Made by a program: the position numbers and the translations under genes
In this document: positions 26,073-34,556 of the stretch, in pieces
Layout of the letters: every line of letters starts with the position of its first letter
Position numbering within the stretch: position 1 is the first letter of the stretch
The notes under the pieces: generated by a model
What the model was told of the DNA's origin: nothing
Database searches by the model: none
The model's input: only the letters and a program-made list of their open reading frames with translations
Source: Aquitalea denitrificans
GTDB taxonomy: Bacteria > Pseudomonadota > Gammaproteobacteria > Burkholderiales > Chromobacteriaceae
Length of the DNA stretch: 64,000 bases
Reading direction: 5' to 3'
Assembly: GCF_009856625.1 (NCBI RefSeq)
Contig: NZ_CP047241.1
Span: 1,550,001 to 1,614,000, forward strand

Positions 26073-26759
26073 ATGAGAATACTGCTGGTTGATGACGATA
26101 TTGAATTGGCCGACATGCTGGGCAGCTACCTGGAGCGGGAGTCCTGCCTGGTACAGAAAGTAAGTGATGGTACCAGCGCCGTGGTACAAGCACTGTCCGG
26201 TCAGTTCGACCTGATGGTGCTGGACGTCATGATGCCTGGGCTTAGCGGGGTGGAAGTGCTGCGGCGTGTGCGCGAACACAGCATGCTGCCGGTGCTGATG
26301 CTGACGGCCCGTGGTGACGATACCGACCGAGTGCTGGGTCTGGAGCTGGGTGCCGATGACTACGTACCCAAACCATGCACACCGCGCGAGCTGCTGGCAC
26401 GCATCCGTGCCATCCTGCGCCGCACTGGCAATCAGCCGCAGCCGGCGCATGAAACTGACGTCCTGCGCGAAGGCCCGCTGACCATGTGGCCGGGCGAGCG
26501 CCGTGCCCAGTGGGGTGAAGACCTGCTGGAGCTGACCAGTACCGAATACAGCCTGCTGGAACTGCTGGTGCGCCATGCCGGTCAGCCGGTGGGCAAGGAT
26601 GTGCTGTCCAAGCAGGCTTTGGGCCGTCCGCTGGCCCGTTTTGACCGCAGCGTGGATGTACACATGAGCAGCATCCGGCAGAAGCTGTCGCGGGTGGCTC
26701 CGGGCCGTATCTGCATCCAGACCGTGGTACGTCGCGGTTACCAGTTCATCAAGGCCTGA
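26073..26759 (+). CDS. Two-component response regulator, OmpR/CpxR type
   Basis: A 228-residue regulator with an N-terminal receiver domain (acidic DDD at residues 7-9, phosphoacceptor D51 in MVLDVMMPG, Thr in MLTARG, Lys in VPKPC) and a C-terminal winged helix (ELTSTEYSLLELLVRH…, VDVHMSSIRQKL, TVVRRGYQF). The DNA-binding domain and the CpxR-type boxes upstream favour a CpxR orthologue, which responds to envelope stress. The kinase gene starts 2 bases after the stop. Confidence 0.92.
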   Translation: MRILLVDDDIELADMLGSYLERESCLVQKVSDGTSAVVQALSGQFDLMVLDVMMPGLSGVEVLRRVREHSMLPVLMLTARGDDTDRVLGLELGADDYVPKPCTPRELLARIRAILRRTGNQPQPAHETDVLREGPLTMWPGERRAQWGEDLLELTSTEYSLLELLVRHAGQPVGKDVLSKQALGRPLARFDRSVDVHMSSIRQKLSRVAPGRICIQTVVRRGYQFIKA

Positions 26760-26761
26760 GC

Positions 26762-28096
26762 ATGGGACGTTTGTTCTGGAAGCTGTTTCTCATTCTGTGG
26801 CTGGCGCAGATCTGCACCGTGGTCGGGGTGGGGGCGGTATTCTGGATCAAGCACCGTAACGAGACGGCCGCCGCTGTCGAGCAACGCCACCCCATGGACG
26901 GTACGGTGCTGGACTTGGCGGCCAGCTTGCTGCGTCATGAAGGTAGTGCTGGTTTGCGCAAACAGCTGGAAGGCATGAGTTCGCGCGGGCGCGATTATCT
27001 GTACATACTGGACGATCATGGGCATGAGTTGCTGGATCGTGCCGCACCGGCAGCAGAGCTGCTCGCCCACCGACCCACGCGGGAGGTAAGCCTGCCGGAT
27101 GGCACGCATTACCGGTTGGTGTTGCTACCGCCGGGGCCGCCGCCAGGCCTGCCCGGTGGACCGGGTGGTCCGGGGCATGGTGGCCCGGATGATCCGGGAC
27201 CGATTCCGCTGATTCCCGTGGTGGGGGCTTTGCTGGGCAGCCTGTTGTTTGGTGCCATTCTTGCGCGCTATCTGTCCAAGCCCATCCACCTGATGAGCGA
27301 AGCATTCCAGTCGGTAGCCAAGGGCAATATGGATGTCAATCTGGCCAGCCGCATTGGTGGACGCCGCGATGAACTGGCCGATCTTGGACGTGACTTCGAC
27401 AGCCTGGCGCAAAGGCTGAAGCAGTTGATCGTGGGCCAGCGCCGTTTGTTTCACGATGTATCGCACGAACTGCGCTCGCCGCTGGCCCGGCTGAATGCGG
27501 CAGTCGATCTGGCGCGACAGCAGCCAGATCGTCTGGATGAGTGGCTGGGACGTATCGAACGTGAGTCCGGTCGCATGGATACGCTGGTGGGCGAGGTGCT
27601 GGCGCTGGCCCGGCTGGATGCCGAAGGTGCACAGCATCCGCCGGAGCGGCTGGCGATCGATGTATTGCTGGAAGAGCTGATTCCCGACGCCGAATTCGAG
27701 GCTGAGGCCAATGACTGCAGCATTCTGCTGCTGCAGACCGATATGGCCGAAGTCATGATGCAGCCGGAGCTGTTGTCGCGGGCGCTGGAAAACGTGGTGC
27801 GCAATGCCATCCACCATACGCGCAAGGGCAGTGCGGTGTCGCTGGCGGTGGTGCGTTCTGTTACGGATGTCACCATCGAAGTGTGCGATTGCGGCCCCGG
27901 TGTGCCGGAGCATGAGCTGGAAACCATCTTCGAGCCCTTCTTCCGCAGCGAACAGAACAGCCAGCCGGGTGGCTACGGTCTGGGTCTGGCCATGGCACAC
28001 CGCATCGTGCAGACCCACCATGGCCGCATCAAGGCAAGTAATCTGCCGCAGGGCGGGCTGCGTGTCAGCATCACCCTGCCATTGGCTACGGCCTAG
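26762..28096 (+). CDS. Sensor histidine kinase, CpxA-like
   Basis: A 444-residue inner-membrane kinase paired with the regulator just upstream. TM1 is at about residues 7-29; the periplasmic sensor region (30-147) ends in an unusual Pro/Gly-rich stretch at 123-147 (PGPPPGLPGGPGGPGHGGP…). TM2 is at about 148-169, then a HAMP segment, the phospho-acceptor H235 in HDVSHELRSP, and the ATPase boxes NVVRNAIHHT, CDCGPGVPEHE and GYGLGLAMAHRIV. Start ATG follows the regulator stop by 2 bases. Ligand unknown; CpxA identity rests on the regulator and the boxes. Confidence 0.92.
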   Translation: MGRLFWKLFLILWLAQICTVVGVGAVFWIKHRNETAAAVEQRHPMDGTVLDLAASLLRHEGSAGLRKQLEGMSSRGRDYLYILDDHGHELLDRAAPAAELLAHRPTREVSLPDGTHYRLVLLPPGPPPGLPGGPGGPGHGGPDDPGPIPLIPVVGALLGSLLFGAILARYLSKPIHLMSEAFQSVAKGNMDVNLASRIGGRRDELADLGRDFDSLAQRLKQLIVGQRRLFHDVSHELRSPLARLNAAVDLARQQPDRLDEWLGRIERESGRMDTLVGEVLALARLDAEGAQHPPERLAIDVLLEELIPDAEFEAEANDCSILLLQTDMAEVMMQPELLSRALENVVRNAIHHTRKGSAVSLAVVRSVTDVTIEVCDCGPGVPEHELETIFEPFFRSEQNSQPGGYGLGLAMAHRIVQTHHGRIKASNLPQGGLRVSITLPLATA

Positions 28097-28101
28097 CCTT
28101 G

Positions 28102-28527
28102 CTAGTTCTTGGAGCGCAGGCCGCCGGAACTACCCAGTTCGCTGAGCAGGCGGCAGGTGGTCTTGCCGCTCAGGCGGAAGGGGTCCAGCACCGGGCTGGA
28201 AGAGTGCCGCAGCAGTAGTGCGGCATTTTTCTTGTCTAGCGGTGCCTGTGCCATCGACCAGCAGGCAAACTCGCGCTGCTCGACTTCCTCGTAGCTAAGC
28301 AAGGTAACGTCGCAATGCCGGTTGTCACGGCAAATGGTCTGATACAGCGCATTGACTTCGGCGCGTCCACCTTCCAGTGCCTGTACGAAAACACCATCGC
28401 CATAGCACAGCACGCCGGTGATGCCGCGCTCGGGGTTGTGTTGATGGGCGGCATCCAGAATCAGCCGCACCAGTTCGCTGGTGATGGGGGTGGCGCTGCG
28501 GCTGGCGTAAATCAGGCGAACGAGCAT
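28102..28527 (-). CDS. BLUF-domain blue-light photoreceptor
   Basis: A 141-residue protein made almost entirely of a BLUF (FAD-binding blue-light) domain. The photochemically important residues are all present: Y7 (VRLIYAS), N31 and Q49 (GVFVQALEG), with W90 and M92 in FACWSM. The RH pair of DNRHCDV is also conserved. There is no output domain; the C-terminal 45 residues look basic and helical, so it must act through a partner. It starts 1 base after the folE stop and is probably cotranscribed with it. It is convergent with the histidine kinase gene. Confidence 0.92.
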   Translation of the reverse strand: MLVRLIYASRSATPITSELVRLILDAAHQHNPERGITGVLCYGDGVFVQALEGGRAEVNALYQTICRDNRHCDVTLLSYEEVEQREFACWSMAQAPLDKKNAALLLRHSSSPVLDPFRLSGKTTCRLLSELGSSGGLRSKN

Positions 28528-28528
28528 G

Positions 28529-29236
28529 TCAGTTTCCTCTGTGCATCAGCGACAGGAATTCCCGGCGCAGATTGGCGTCGCGCAGGAAAGAACCGCGCAT
28601 CACGCTATTGGTCATTTTCGAATTGTTGTCCTTCACGCCGCGCCAGTGCATGCAGAAATGATCTGCCTCCATGACGATGGCCAGGCCATCCGGTTGTAGC
28701 TTGTCCATCAGCAGGTCAGCAATCTGCATCACCGCTTCTTCCTGGATTTGCGGACGGGTCATGATCCAGTCGATCAGGCGCGCGTATTTGGACAGGCCAA
28801 TCAGGTTGGAATGCTCATTCGGCATTACCCCGACCCAAACCCGGCCCATGATGGGACACAGATGGTGGGAGCAGGCACTGCGTACCGTGATGGGGCCGAC
28901 GATCATCAATTCGTTCAGCTGTTCGATATTCGGGAATTCGGTATTGGGCGGGCTGGCAACATAACGGCCACGAAACACCTCGCGCACGAACATTTTGGCA
29001 ACGCGCCGTGCCGTGTCCTGCGTGTTGTGGTCGTTAACCGTGTCGATGACCAGGCTTTCCAGCACCCCTTGCATCTTGGCTGCCACTTCCTGTTGCAGCA
29101 AGTCCAGCTCATCGCCCTCGATGAAATCGGCAATATTGTCATTGGCGTGAAAGCGCACGCCGGCATTCTGCAGACGGTAGCGTATGCGGGAGGAAACGCT
29201 ATCCGTCGTCATGGCGTTGTTATCCGTTTTGCTCAT
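28529..29236 (-). CDS. folE: GTP cyclohydrolase I
   Basis: First enzyme of tetrahydrofolate synthesis, converting GTP to dihydroneopterin triphosphate. The 235-residue protein has the zinc and catalytic signature VRSACSHHLCPIMGRVWVG, then the NLIGLSKYARLID and LAIVMEADHFCMHWRG segments. The N-terminus is slightly longer than usual (MSKTDNNAMTTDSVSS…); an internal Met at MTTDS is an alternative start. It overlaps no gene and is followed after 1 base by the BLUF gene. Confidence 0.95.
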   Translation of the reverse strand: MSKTDNNAMTTDSVSSRIRYRLQNAGVRFHANDNIADFIEGDELDLLQQEVAAKMQGVLESLVIDTVNDHNTQDTARRVAKMFVREVFRGRYVASPPNTEFPNIEQLNELMIVGPITVRSACSHHLCPIMGRVWVGVMPNEHSNLIGLSKYARLIDWIMTRPQIQEEAVMQIADLLMDKLQPDGLAIVMEADHFCMHWRGVKDNNSKMTNSVMRGSFLRDANLRREFLSLMHRGN

Positions 29237-29456
29237 GGTGGCTTTGGCCTTTATCTTCGATGGACTGGCGTAGTCCCGGTACAGACTGTTGCCCGTGGAC
29301 GTCTTTCTGCCAGCCGCTGTTTATCCGTGATGTGTGTGGCAAGCGGCGCTGGTGCGCTGCCGCTGAAATTCCTGTTCTGCATGGTAATGCGCCACAGAGG
29401 CAGGGGAAAGGAAAACCGGAATCAGCCTTGCTAGATGGTGACGTTGGCCGGGGCTT

Positions 29457-29657
29457 TCAAGGCTGCCGCCCGGTTTTCTGCTGCCGGTAAAGGCAGGGCT
29501 GGCCAGATGCTTCCAGCACATCCAGGCAGGGCTGGCGCTTGCTCTTGATTTTTAGGGCAGTGCAGGCGTAAGGAAAGCGGGCATCATGGCTGATATGGTA
29601 GTGGCGGCAGTCCAGGCATTGCCGGAGGGGTTGGGGGGCTTTTCCGGTAGCGGGCAT
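29457..29657 (-). CDS. Small Cys-rich protein of unknown function
   Basis: A 66-residue protein (MPATGKAPQPLRQ…) with five Cys at 14, 17, 32, 44 and 55. The first pair is a CLDC motif, followed by RHYHISHDARFPYAC, FKS-like KIKSKRQPC and EASGQPC. The pattern (CxxC, a conserved HDA, then single Cys at regular spacing) suggests a metal or iron-sulfur binding fold, and similar short proteins occur in Neisseriales as far as I recall. ATG 29657 was chosen because upstream residues look non-coding; no strong ribosome site is present. Confidence 0.6.
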   Translation of the reverse strand: MPATGKAPQPLRQCLDCRHYHISHDARFPYACTALKIKSKRQPCLDVLEASGQPCLYRQQKTGRQP

Positions 29658-29843
29658 GATGTGGCCGGACAGAGTGGAAACTGCAGCGATTGTGCCTGTT
29701 GCCGTGCCTAATGTGAATAATTGTTTTAAATGCTGATGTCGGCTGTCATTTTTGGTATAAAGCTGAATTGCATCTTGCAAATCAGGCCCTGTCCGTTTGC
29801 AAGGCGGGCTTCCCGGCTGCTCAAGCCGGTATTGATACCCATC

Positions 29844-31037
29844 ATGACTATCGACCCCGTACTGGTTCTGGCCCCGATCTTCCTGACCACCGAATTGCTG
29901 AGTCTGGCGCTGTGCATGGCGCTGGCTTCGCTGCGGCGCAGCGGCCTGCCCGGCGTGCGGCAGTGGTTGCTAGCCAATCTTGCCGTCGTGGTTTATCTGC
30001 CCTTGCTGGGTTTGCGCGGGATAGTGCCCGACAGTATTTCCATTGTGGCCGCCAATGGCATCCTGGCTTTGTCTGTAGCCCTGTACTATGCCGGCTGTGC
30101 CCATTTTCTTGGCCAGCCACCACGCTGGAACTGGCTGCTGGGTGGTGCGCTGCTGCAGGTGCTGGCGGTAAGCTACTGGCGCTACGGGGACAACAGCCTG
30201 CCCATGCGGGTGATGGCCATTTCCGCTTACAGTGCCGTGGTGTGTACCGCTACCGCCTGGCTGATGCTGAAACATTATCGTGGTCGGCGCAGCAGCGTGC
30301 ATTATCGCTTGCTTACCGGGCTGGCCTGTATCTTTGCCTTGTCACAACTGGCGCGCAGCATCTACTTCTACACACTGCACCCGGCACCTACCAGCATCAT
30401 GCTGGCCAGCGGCTGGAATATCGTGCTGCTGTGCCTGGGCGCTGCCATCATGCCTGCCCTGTCGATGTCTTCCGTACTGATGCTGCACGAGTCCTTGCAA
30501 ACGGAGGCCGAGAATGCTGCCAATCGTGATTTCATGACCGGCGCACTGTCACGCAAACACCTTTTCACCATCGGTCAGCAGCAGATACTGCACGCGGCGG
30601 CATCACATCAGCCATTGACGCTGCTGTTGATCGATCTGGATCACTTCAAAACCATCAACGACACATTTGGCCATGCCGCTGGCGATGAAGTACTACGGGC
30701 TTTCGCTGACATGGTGAATGGGCATCTGCGTGGGCAGGACACCTTGGGCCGGCTGGGCGGAGAAGAATTTGCCATTCTGTTACCCGATGCCACCGTGGAG
30801 GCTGGATGGCAGGTGGCCGAGCGGCTGAGACTACATGCCCAGCAGCATCTGGTCAGCAGCAGTTTTGGCGATTGCCGCTACAGCATCAGCATTGGCGTGG
30901 CGGACTGGCATGGTGGCGAAAGTTTTGATCAGCTATGCCGTCGTGCCGACCAGGCTTTGTATGAGGCAAAGAACAATGGTCGCAATCGGGTCCATGTCAG
31001 CCCTGTTGGTGTAGTGCCGGCGGCAGTGGCGGGTTGA
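29844..31037 (+). CDS. Membrane-bound diguanylate cyclase
   Basis: A 397-residue protein with six or seven N-terminal membrane helices (about residues 8-220), a short coiled linker, and a C-terminal GGDEF domain that makes cyclic di-GMP. The active-site motif is GGEEF and an inhibitory I-site RGQD lies exactly five residues before it, so the enzyme is probably active and feedback-limited. ATG 29844 starts MTIDPVLVLAP just before the first helix; a longer frame from 29730 is possible. Two more c-di-GMP-type proteins (59610 and 61727) are in the window. Confidence 0.9.
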   Translation: MTIDPVLVLAPIFLTTELLSLALCMALASLRRSGLPGVRQWLLANLAVVVYLPLLGLRGIVPDSISIVAANGILALSVALYYAGCAHFLGQPPRWNWLLGGALLQVLAVSYWRYGDNSLPMRVMAISAYSAVVCTATAWLMLKHYRGRRSSVHYRLLTGLACIFALSQLARSIYFYTLHPAPTSIMLASGWNIVLLCLGAAIMPALSMSSVLMLHESLQTEAENAANRDFMTGALSRKHLFTIGQQQILHAAASHQPLTLLLIDLDHFKTINDTFGHAAGDEVLRAFADMVNGHLRGQDTLGRLGGEEFAILLPDATVEAGWQVAERLRLHAQQHLVSSSFGDCRYSISIGVADWHGGESFDQLCRRADQALYEAKNNGRNRVHVSPVGVVPAAVAG

Positions 31038-31197
31038 GCGATGTCGGAGTGTAAAGTCAGTGTGGGCTGGCATCGCAGTGGAAGCGACACCGTGTTCCGG
31101 AAAAATTGTTTTCCCGGCAAAACCATTGAAAGATCTTGCTGTCGCTAGGATTCTTGCCAGAACACAGCCAAGCCACAGGTCGTAGCATCGTATTGAC

Positions 31198-31230
31198 AAA
31201 AGAAAAGCCGCAGAATGCGGCTTTTCTTTT
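31198..31230. terminator. Bidirectional intrinsic terminator
   Basis: Perfect fifteen-base inverted repeat AAAAGAAAAGCCGCA / TGCGGCTTTTCTTTT with a GAA loop. It lies between the diguanylate cyclase and the leftward 72-residue gene and can serve both strands. Confidence 0.92.
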
Positions 31231-31242
31231 GAGTGGTAAATT

Positions 31243-31461
31243 TTATTGTCGGGTAAACTCCGCATCCAGGCCACCACCTTGCAGCCCGGGCAGTTGAATC
31301 TGATAGACGTTGCCATTGACAACGGCCTGGCCGATACGGTGATGCCCACTGCTCACCGCGGTTAGTCCATTTTGCCCCGCCATGGTAACGCGGATTTGTT
31401 GTTGGGCAACTTTGGGGTTTTGCATTGGCCAGTGCTGACCTGCATCGATGATTTCGTTCAT
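31243..31461 (-). CDS. Small protein of unknown function (72 aa)
   Basis: Not recognised. Starts MNEIIDAGQHWPMQNPKVAQ and has polar, glycine-rich content (QLPGLQGGGLDAEF) without signal peptide or membrane segment. AAGG lies 8 bases before ATG 31461. It follows the 252-residue gene by 32 bases and ends 13 bases before a strong terminator, so the two form a likely operon. Reality is supported by operon position, terminator and ribosome site only. Confidence 0.55.
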   Translation of the reverse strand: MNEIIDAGQHWPMQNPKVAQQQIRVTMAGQNGLTAVSSGHHRIGQAVVNGNVYQIQLPGLQGGGLDAEFTRQ

Positions 31462-31493
31462 TTTCTGCCTTTCTGTGCAGCGAGTAATAAACG

Positions 31494-32252
31494 TTAAATA
31501 TCCAGGTCTGCAACAAACTGAATGGCCTTGTCTCCCAGTTTGTCGATAACAGCTTGTCTGACTTTGGTGTAAATGTCGCCATCCAACGTCATGGTATTGG
31601 TGGATTTGTATAAAGACATTTTGGATGTGGAGTAGGTAAACCAGAGAAAACCGGTGGTTGATTCGGTAGTGTTGAAGTAGAAGGATGCGTTTTTCATGAC
31701 CACCGAACCATTTGACAAGCCGCAAGGAGCAATCTGGAAATTACCAGCGGTAACGCTGCTGCTGGAGCTATTCCATAATACCAGGCCATGGCTGCCGCTA
31801 TCGAGTGCACCCAAGGCATCAATCGTCGCCTGTGAGACAGCGGCCTCATCTTCCGATGCAATCGCTTTCAATATTTCAATCACTGCTTTGTTCATTTCAA
31901 ATGAATCACCAGCGGCATTGTATTTGTCAAAATTAAAGGCCTGGATTACCCAACCTAGTGGTTCCAGCACACTTTGATAATATTTATACCAATCCTGGGT
32001 TTGTACCTCCCGGTCATATTTCTTGTTGGCTGCCAGCTGGGCAAGTAATGTGGAATTCAATACGTCCGATTTGTTCTGGCTGTCCAGGCCTGCCACAAAT
32101 GAAACCAGACTGCCATCTACGACATAACCTCCTTTGCTATCGTCGGGTGGTGGGGTGGTGGTGTTTGCCAATAGATTGGACTGTAAGGTCAAATTGCTGG
32201 CGGGTAGTTGTAGATTATTAATGAAGTTGAGGCGGTCTGAAATGGCAAGCAT
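31494..32252 (-). CDS. Protein of unknown function (252 aa)
   Basis: Not recognised. It begins MLAISDRLNFINNLQLPASN with AAGGGA seven bases upstream of ATG 32252. No signal peptide is evident. The middle (YDREVQTQDWYKYYQSVLEP) is helical, with a short Ser run, and the last third (residues about 150-240) looks beta-rich, ending in a helical VRQAVIDKLGDKAIQFVAD. One Cys only. It lacks catalytic motifs I know. It forms a likely two-gene operon with the 72-residue gene and sits against the left edge of the island, on the host-like side, although its base content is lower in GC than the core genes. Confidence 0.7.
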   Translation of the reverse strand: MLAISDRLNFINNLQLPASNLTLQSNLLANTTTPPPDDSKGGYVVDGSLVSFVAGLDSQNKSDVLNSTLLAQLAANKKYDREVQTQDWYKYYQSVLEPLGWVIQAFNFDKYNAAGDSFEMNKAVIEILKAIASEDEAAVSQATIDALGALDSGSHGLVLWNSSSSSVTAGNFQIAPCGLSNGSVVMKNASFYFNTTESTTGFLWFTYSTSKMSLYKSTNTMTLDGDIYTKVRQAVIDKLGDKAIQFVADLDI

Positions 32253-32684
32253 GACTATTCCCTTCGTGCATGGTGAGAAGACTTTTTGCCGGTATTTATC
32301 TTGCGGCTTGTTCAGGCTAGGTTTGTCTGATGTCGGGAACAACATGCTTTTTACTTAGTAAACTTACCTATGCTGAATATTTTGCATGAAATAACCTGAG
32401 CTGGCATTAAGCAGGGTTTTGGTTTTGGGGATATGTGCAGGGGAGATCGGGTGAGAAGATATTTTGAGTAATACTAATAATTAATGTTGGCTTGATATTG
32501 CTTTATTAATTTCACATTGAAAATAAAAGCGGGACAGTCCGGGCTAAGGGCGGGGAAGCATGGCCACACGGCCAGTGTACGCGTAGCAAATCATCTGTCG
32601 CATCCTGGACGATTTTGGGCAAAACACATCAGCAGATTTGTTTCTGCCTGTGTTTTTAGGGAGCTGCAATAGCGGGGAAGCGGC
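32253..32684. other. AT-rich gene-free stretch left of the island
   Basis: About 430 bases with no credible gene. The part nearest the 252-residue gene presumably carries its promoter. One short minus-strand frame reaches into the terminator hairpin at 32685 and is judged non-coding. Confidence 0.6.
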
Positions 32685-32790
32685 AAAAAAAATGGGCACG
32701 CCCTCTCGGGGTGCCCAATGCTGGTGCAAATCAAATCTACAAGTGTAAAGTTATTAACTTCAATAACTTAGCGCCCCTACAGCAGCTGTA
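32685..32790. repeat. Left copy of island-flanking direct repeat, with an orphan terminator hairpin
   Basis: Contains a hairpin GGGCAC…TGCCC (32694-32716) with an A8 tract on its left, i.e. an intrinsic terminator read on the minus strand. It continues through CTGGTGCAAAT and a 25-base block (32746-32770) that is identical to 46918-46942 and has its own palindrome AAGTTATT…AATAACTT. TACAGCAGCTGT (32778-32789) is also shared. From 32741 to 32790 it matches 46913-46962 at 45 of 50 positions without gaps. No minus-strand gene lies to its right that would need this terminator. Confidence 0.85.
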
Positions 32791-32792
32791 GG

Positions 32793-32890
32793 GACGCAGA
32801 GTTAGTGAAAACTCCCTGCCTTGCCAAACAAGGATTTTTTCATGTTTGTGTGCTTACAACGAAGCCCTACTGACGCAGAGTTCCTGAAAA
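32793..32890 (+). repeat. Short direct repeat near the left end
   Basis: GACGCAGAGTTAGTGAAAA (from 32793) recurs as GACGCAGAGTTCCTGAAAA (from 32872), 17 of 19 bases, 79 bases apart. Spaced repeats of about 20 bases are what TnsB-type transposases bind at transposon ends, but I saw no inverted counterpart on the right, so this role is a guess. Confidence 0.4.
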
Positions 32891-33083
32891 AATCTGAGTT
32901 TTCTGTGACGTTGTTGAAAATCTTTTTGTTGGGACCACGCCGGGTACGTCTGTGTGTGTTGCTCCGAATATAGTTGCTGGAACCTCTCTTCCTTCAGCCG
33001 CTCATCCATCTTTGTAATACAGCGGACCTCTCAGGTCGAAGATCCTGCCATGCCGAACGTGGCTATGAAAGCATAGGATGTTC

Positions 33084-33834
33084 TGCCCCCTTAGGCCTTA
33101 CCAATCAAAAGTAGAGAGAAGTCCGTCTCTGAAGGAGAATGACGGACATGAAGAAGAGCAGATTCACCGAAGAACAGATCATCGGTTTTCTCAAGCAGGC
33201 CGAACTGGGCATGGCCATCGGTCTGCCGCCAGGGCGGTTTCTCGGAAGCCACCTTCTACAAGTGGCATAGCCGATACGGCGGCATGAATGTCGCTGAACT
33301 CCAGTGTGCGCGCGACCTGCAGGCCGAGAGCGCCCGCCTCAAGAAGTTGCTGGCCGAGGCCCATCTCGATATCGACGCCCTTAAGGTAGCCTCCGGGGTA
33401 AAGCGTGAGCCCCGCAGGCCAAACGGTAGGTCATCAGCGTCATTCTGAGCAATGGATTGGTACTATCCGAACGTCGCGCCTGCCGGCTTGTGGGGCTCTC
33501 CCGAGATTCCTGACGTCACCCGCCGCAGCCGGATGCGCTGACGCATCTGCTGACGGCTCGCATCGTCGAGATCGCGCAGACGCGTCGCCGATTTGGCTAC
33601 CGACGAGTACCTGAACGAGCATATTTTCGATACGTTGGCAGAGGCACGGCAGATCATTGCGGCCTGGCGGGACGACTACAACCAGGTGCGTCCGCATGGT
33701 TCGATTGGCCAGATTCCCCCAGTGGTGTTTGCAGCACGTTCTCGTCAGCAGCGAGCTGGCGAACCATCAAGCAGTACCATGACTATGCAAACTTATGACT
33801 TCTTACTTTAGTGCTGGTATGGCTAACGGGGGCA
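33084..33834 (+). mobile_element. Degenerate IS3-family insertion sequence
   Basis: Terminal inverted repeats TGCCCCCTTAGGCC (33084-33097) and GGCTAACGGGGGCA (33821-33834) pair at most positions. Inside are a broken OrfA (MKKSRFTEEQIIGFLKQAELGMAI at 33149) that shifts frame after about 28 codons, later OrfA coiled-coil pieces in another frame, and the C-terminal end of OrfB (HIFDTLAEARQIIAAWRDDYNQVRPH, ending at 33811). At 751 bases it is well under the usual 1.2-1.3 kb, so it is internally deleted and inactive. No target duplication is seen. Confidence 0.85.
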
Positions 33835-33935
33835 GATCAAGGATGCTCACTCGGAGCTTAAGTATGCCGTAAAAATTGCCTTGCAATATCCAAATCGGGT
33901 ATCTTTACGTAATATTGGCAAGAGGAGATAGTGGG

Positions 33936-34556
33936 ATGGATGCAAGTCCGATCCGGATGAGCAGGCTCATCAAAATTGGGATGTATCTCTTGTCGTTGTG
34001 GTTGCTGCTTGTCCTAATCTTCGTAAACAAGATTGACATTGATCTATGCTTCGACTGCAAGTTTGCCTCGTTGGCAGAATTGTGGAGCATTGTAAAAAAG
34101 AACTATTTGCCTTCGATATGCGTTTTGGTACTGGTCATATCGATAGGCTTCTACGCTGTTTTCGCACGAGTTATTCAGGGTGCTAAGGATGGCCCTTTCA
34201 AAGTTAGTGAAATCGAAGATAAGAGCGCGGATCATCTAGTTTTCCTAGCTACATACGTGATCCCGCTGTTGAGCTTTAATCTAGATACAACACGCCAAGT
34301 TATAAGTCTTTTAATTACACTGACATTGATTGGTGTAATATATATTCGCACAAATTTATTCTATGCAAACCCTACTTTGTCATTGCTTGGATTCAAAATT
34401 TGCACAGTAAAATTTGAGCAATTAGGTCCAGGAATACCGAGTGGTACTGTCGTGCTGATTGCACGGGAAGATATCTATGAAGGTGCCAGTGTCAATATAC
34501 TTCGACTCGACAAGAATATTTTCTTCGCACGGAAAGCGATTTCTATAAAACTATGA
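33936..34556 (+). CDS. kwaA: Kiwa anti-phage system membrane subunit KwaA
   Basis: A 206-residue membrane protein with four predicted membrane segments at about residues 12-30, 58-78, 100-116 and 121-143, then a soluble C-terminal part with LFYANPTLSLLGFKI. It precedes a DUF4868 protein and overlaps it by 4 bases (ATGA), the layout of Kiwa kwaA-kwaB. Kiwa is an experimentally known anti-phage system in which the membrane subunit is thought to sense infection at the envelope. ATG 33936 has GAGGAG about 10 bases upstream. GC content is far below the host genes. KwaA is poorly conserved, so the call leans on kwaB and topology. Confidence 0.8.
   Translation: MDASPIRMSRLIKIGMYLLSLWLLLVLIFVNKIDIDLCFDCKFASLAELWSIVKKNYLPSICVLVLVISIGFYAVFARVIQGAKDGPFKVSEIEDKSADHLVFLATYVIPLLSFNLDTTRQVISLLITLTLIGVIYIRTNLFYANPTLSLLGFKICTVKFEQLGPGIPSGTVVLIAREDIYEGASVNILRLDKNIFFARKAISIKL

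Noticed and set aside
32544..32729. Possible 61-residue protein on the minus strand
   Set aside because: Its first codons read through the terminator hairpin of the left repeat; no ribosome site.
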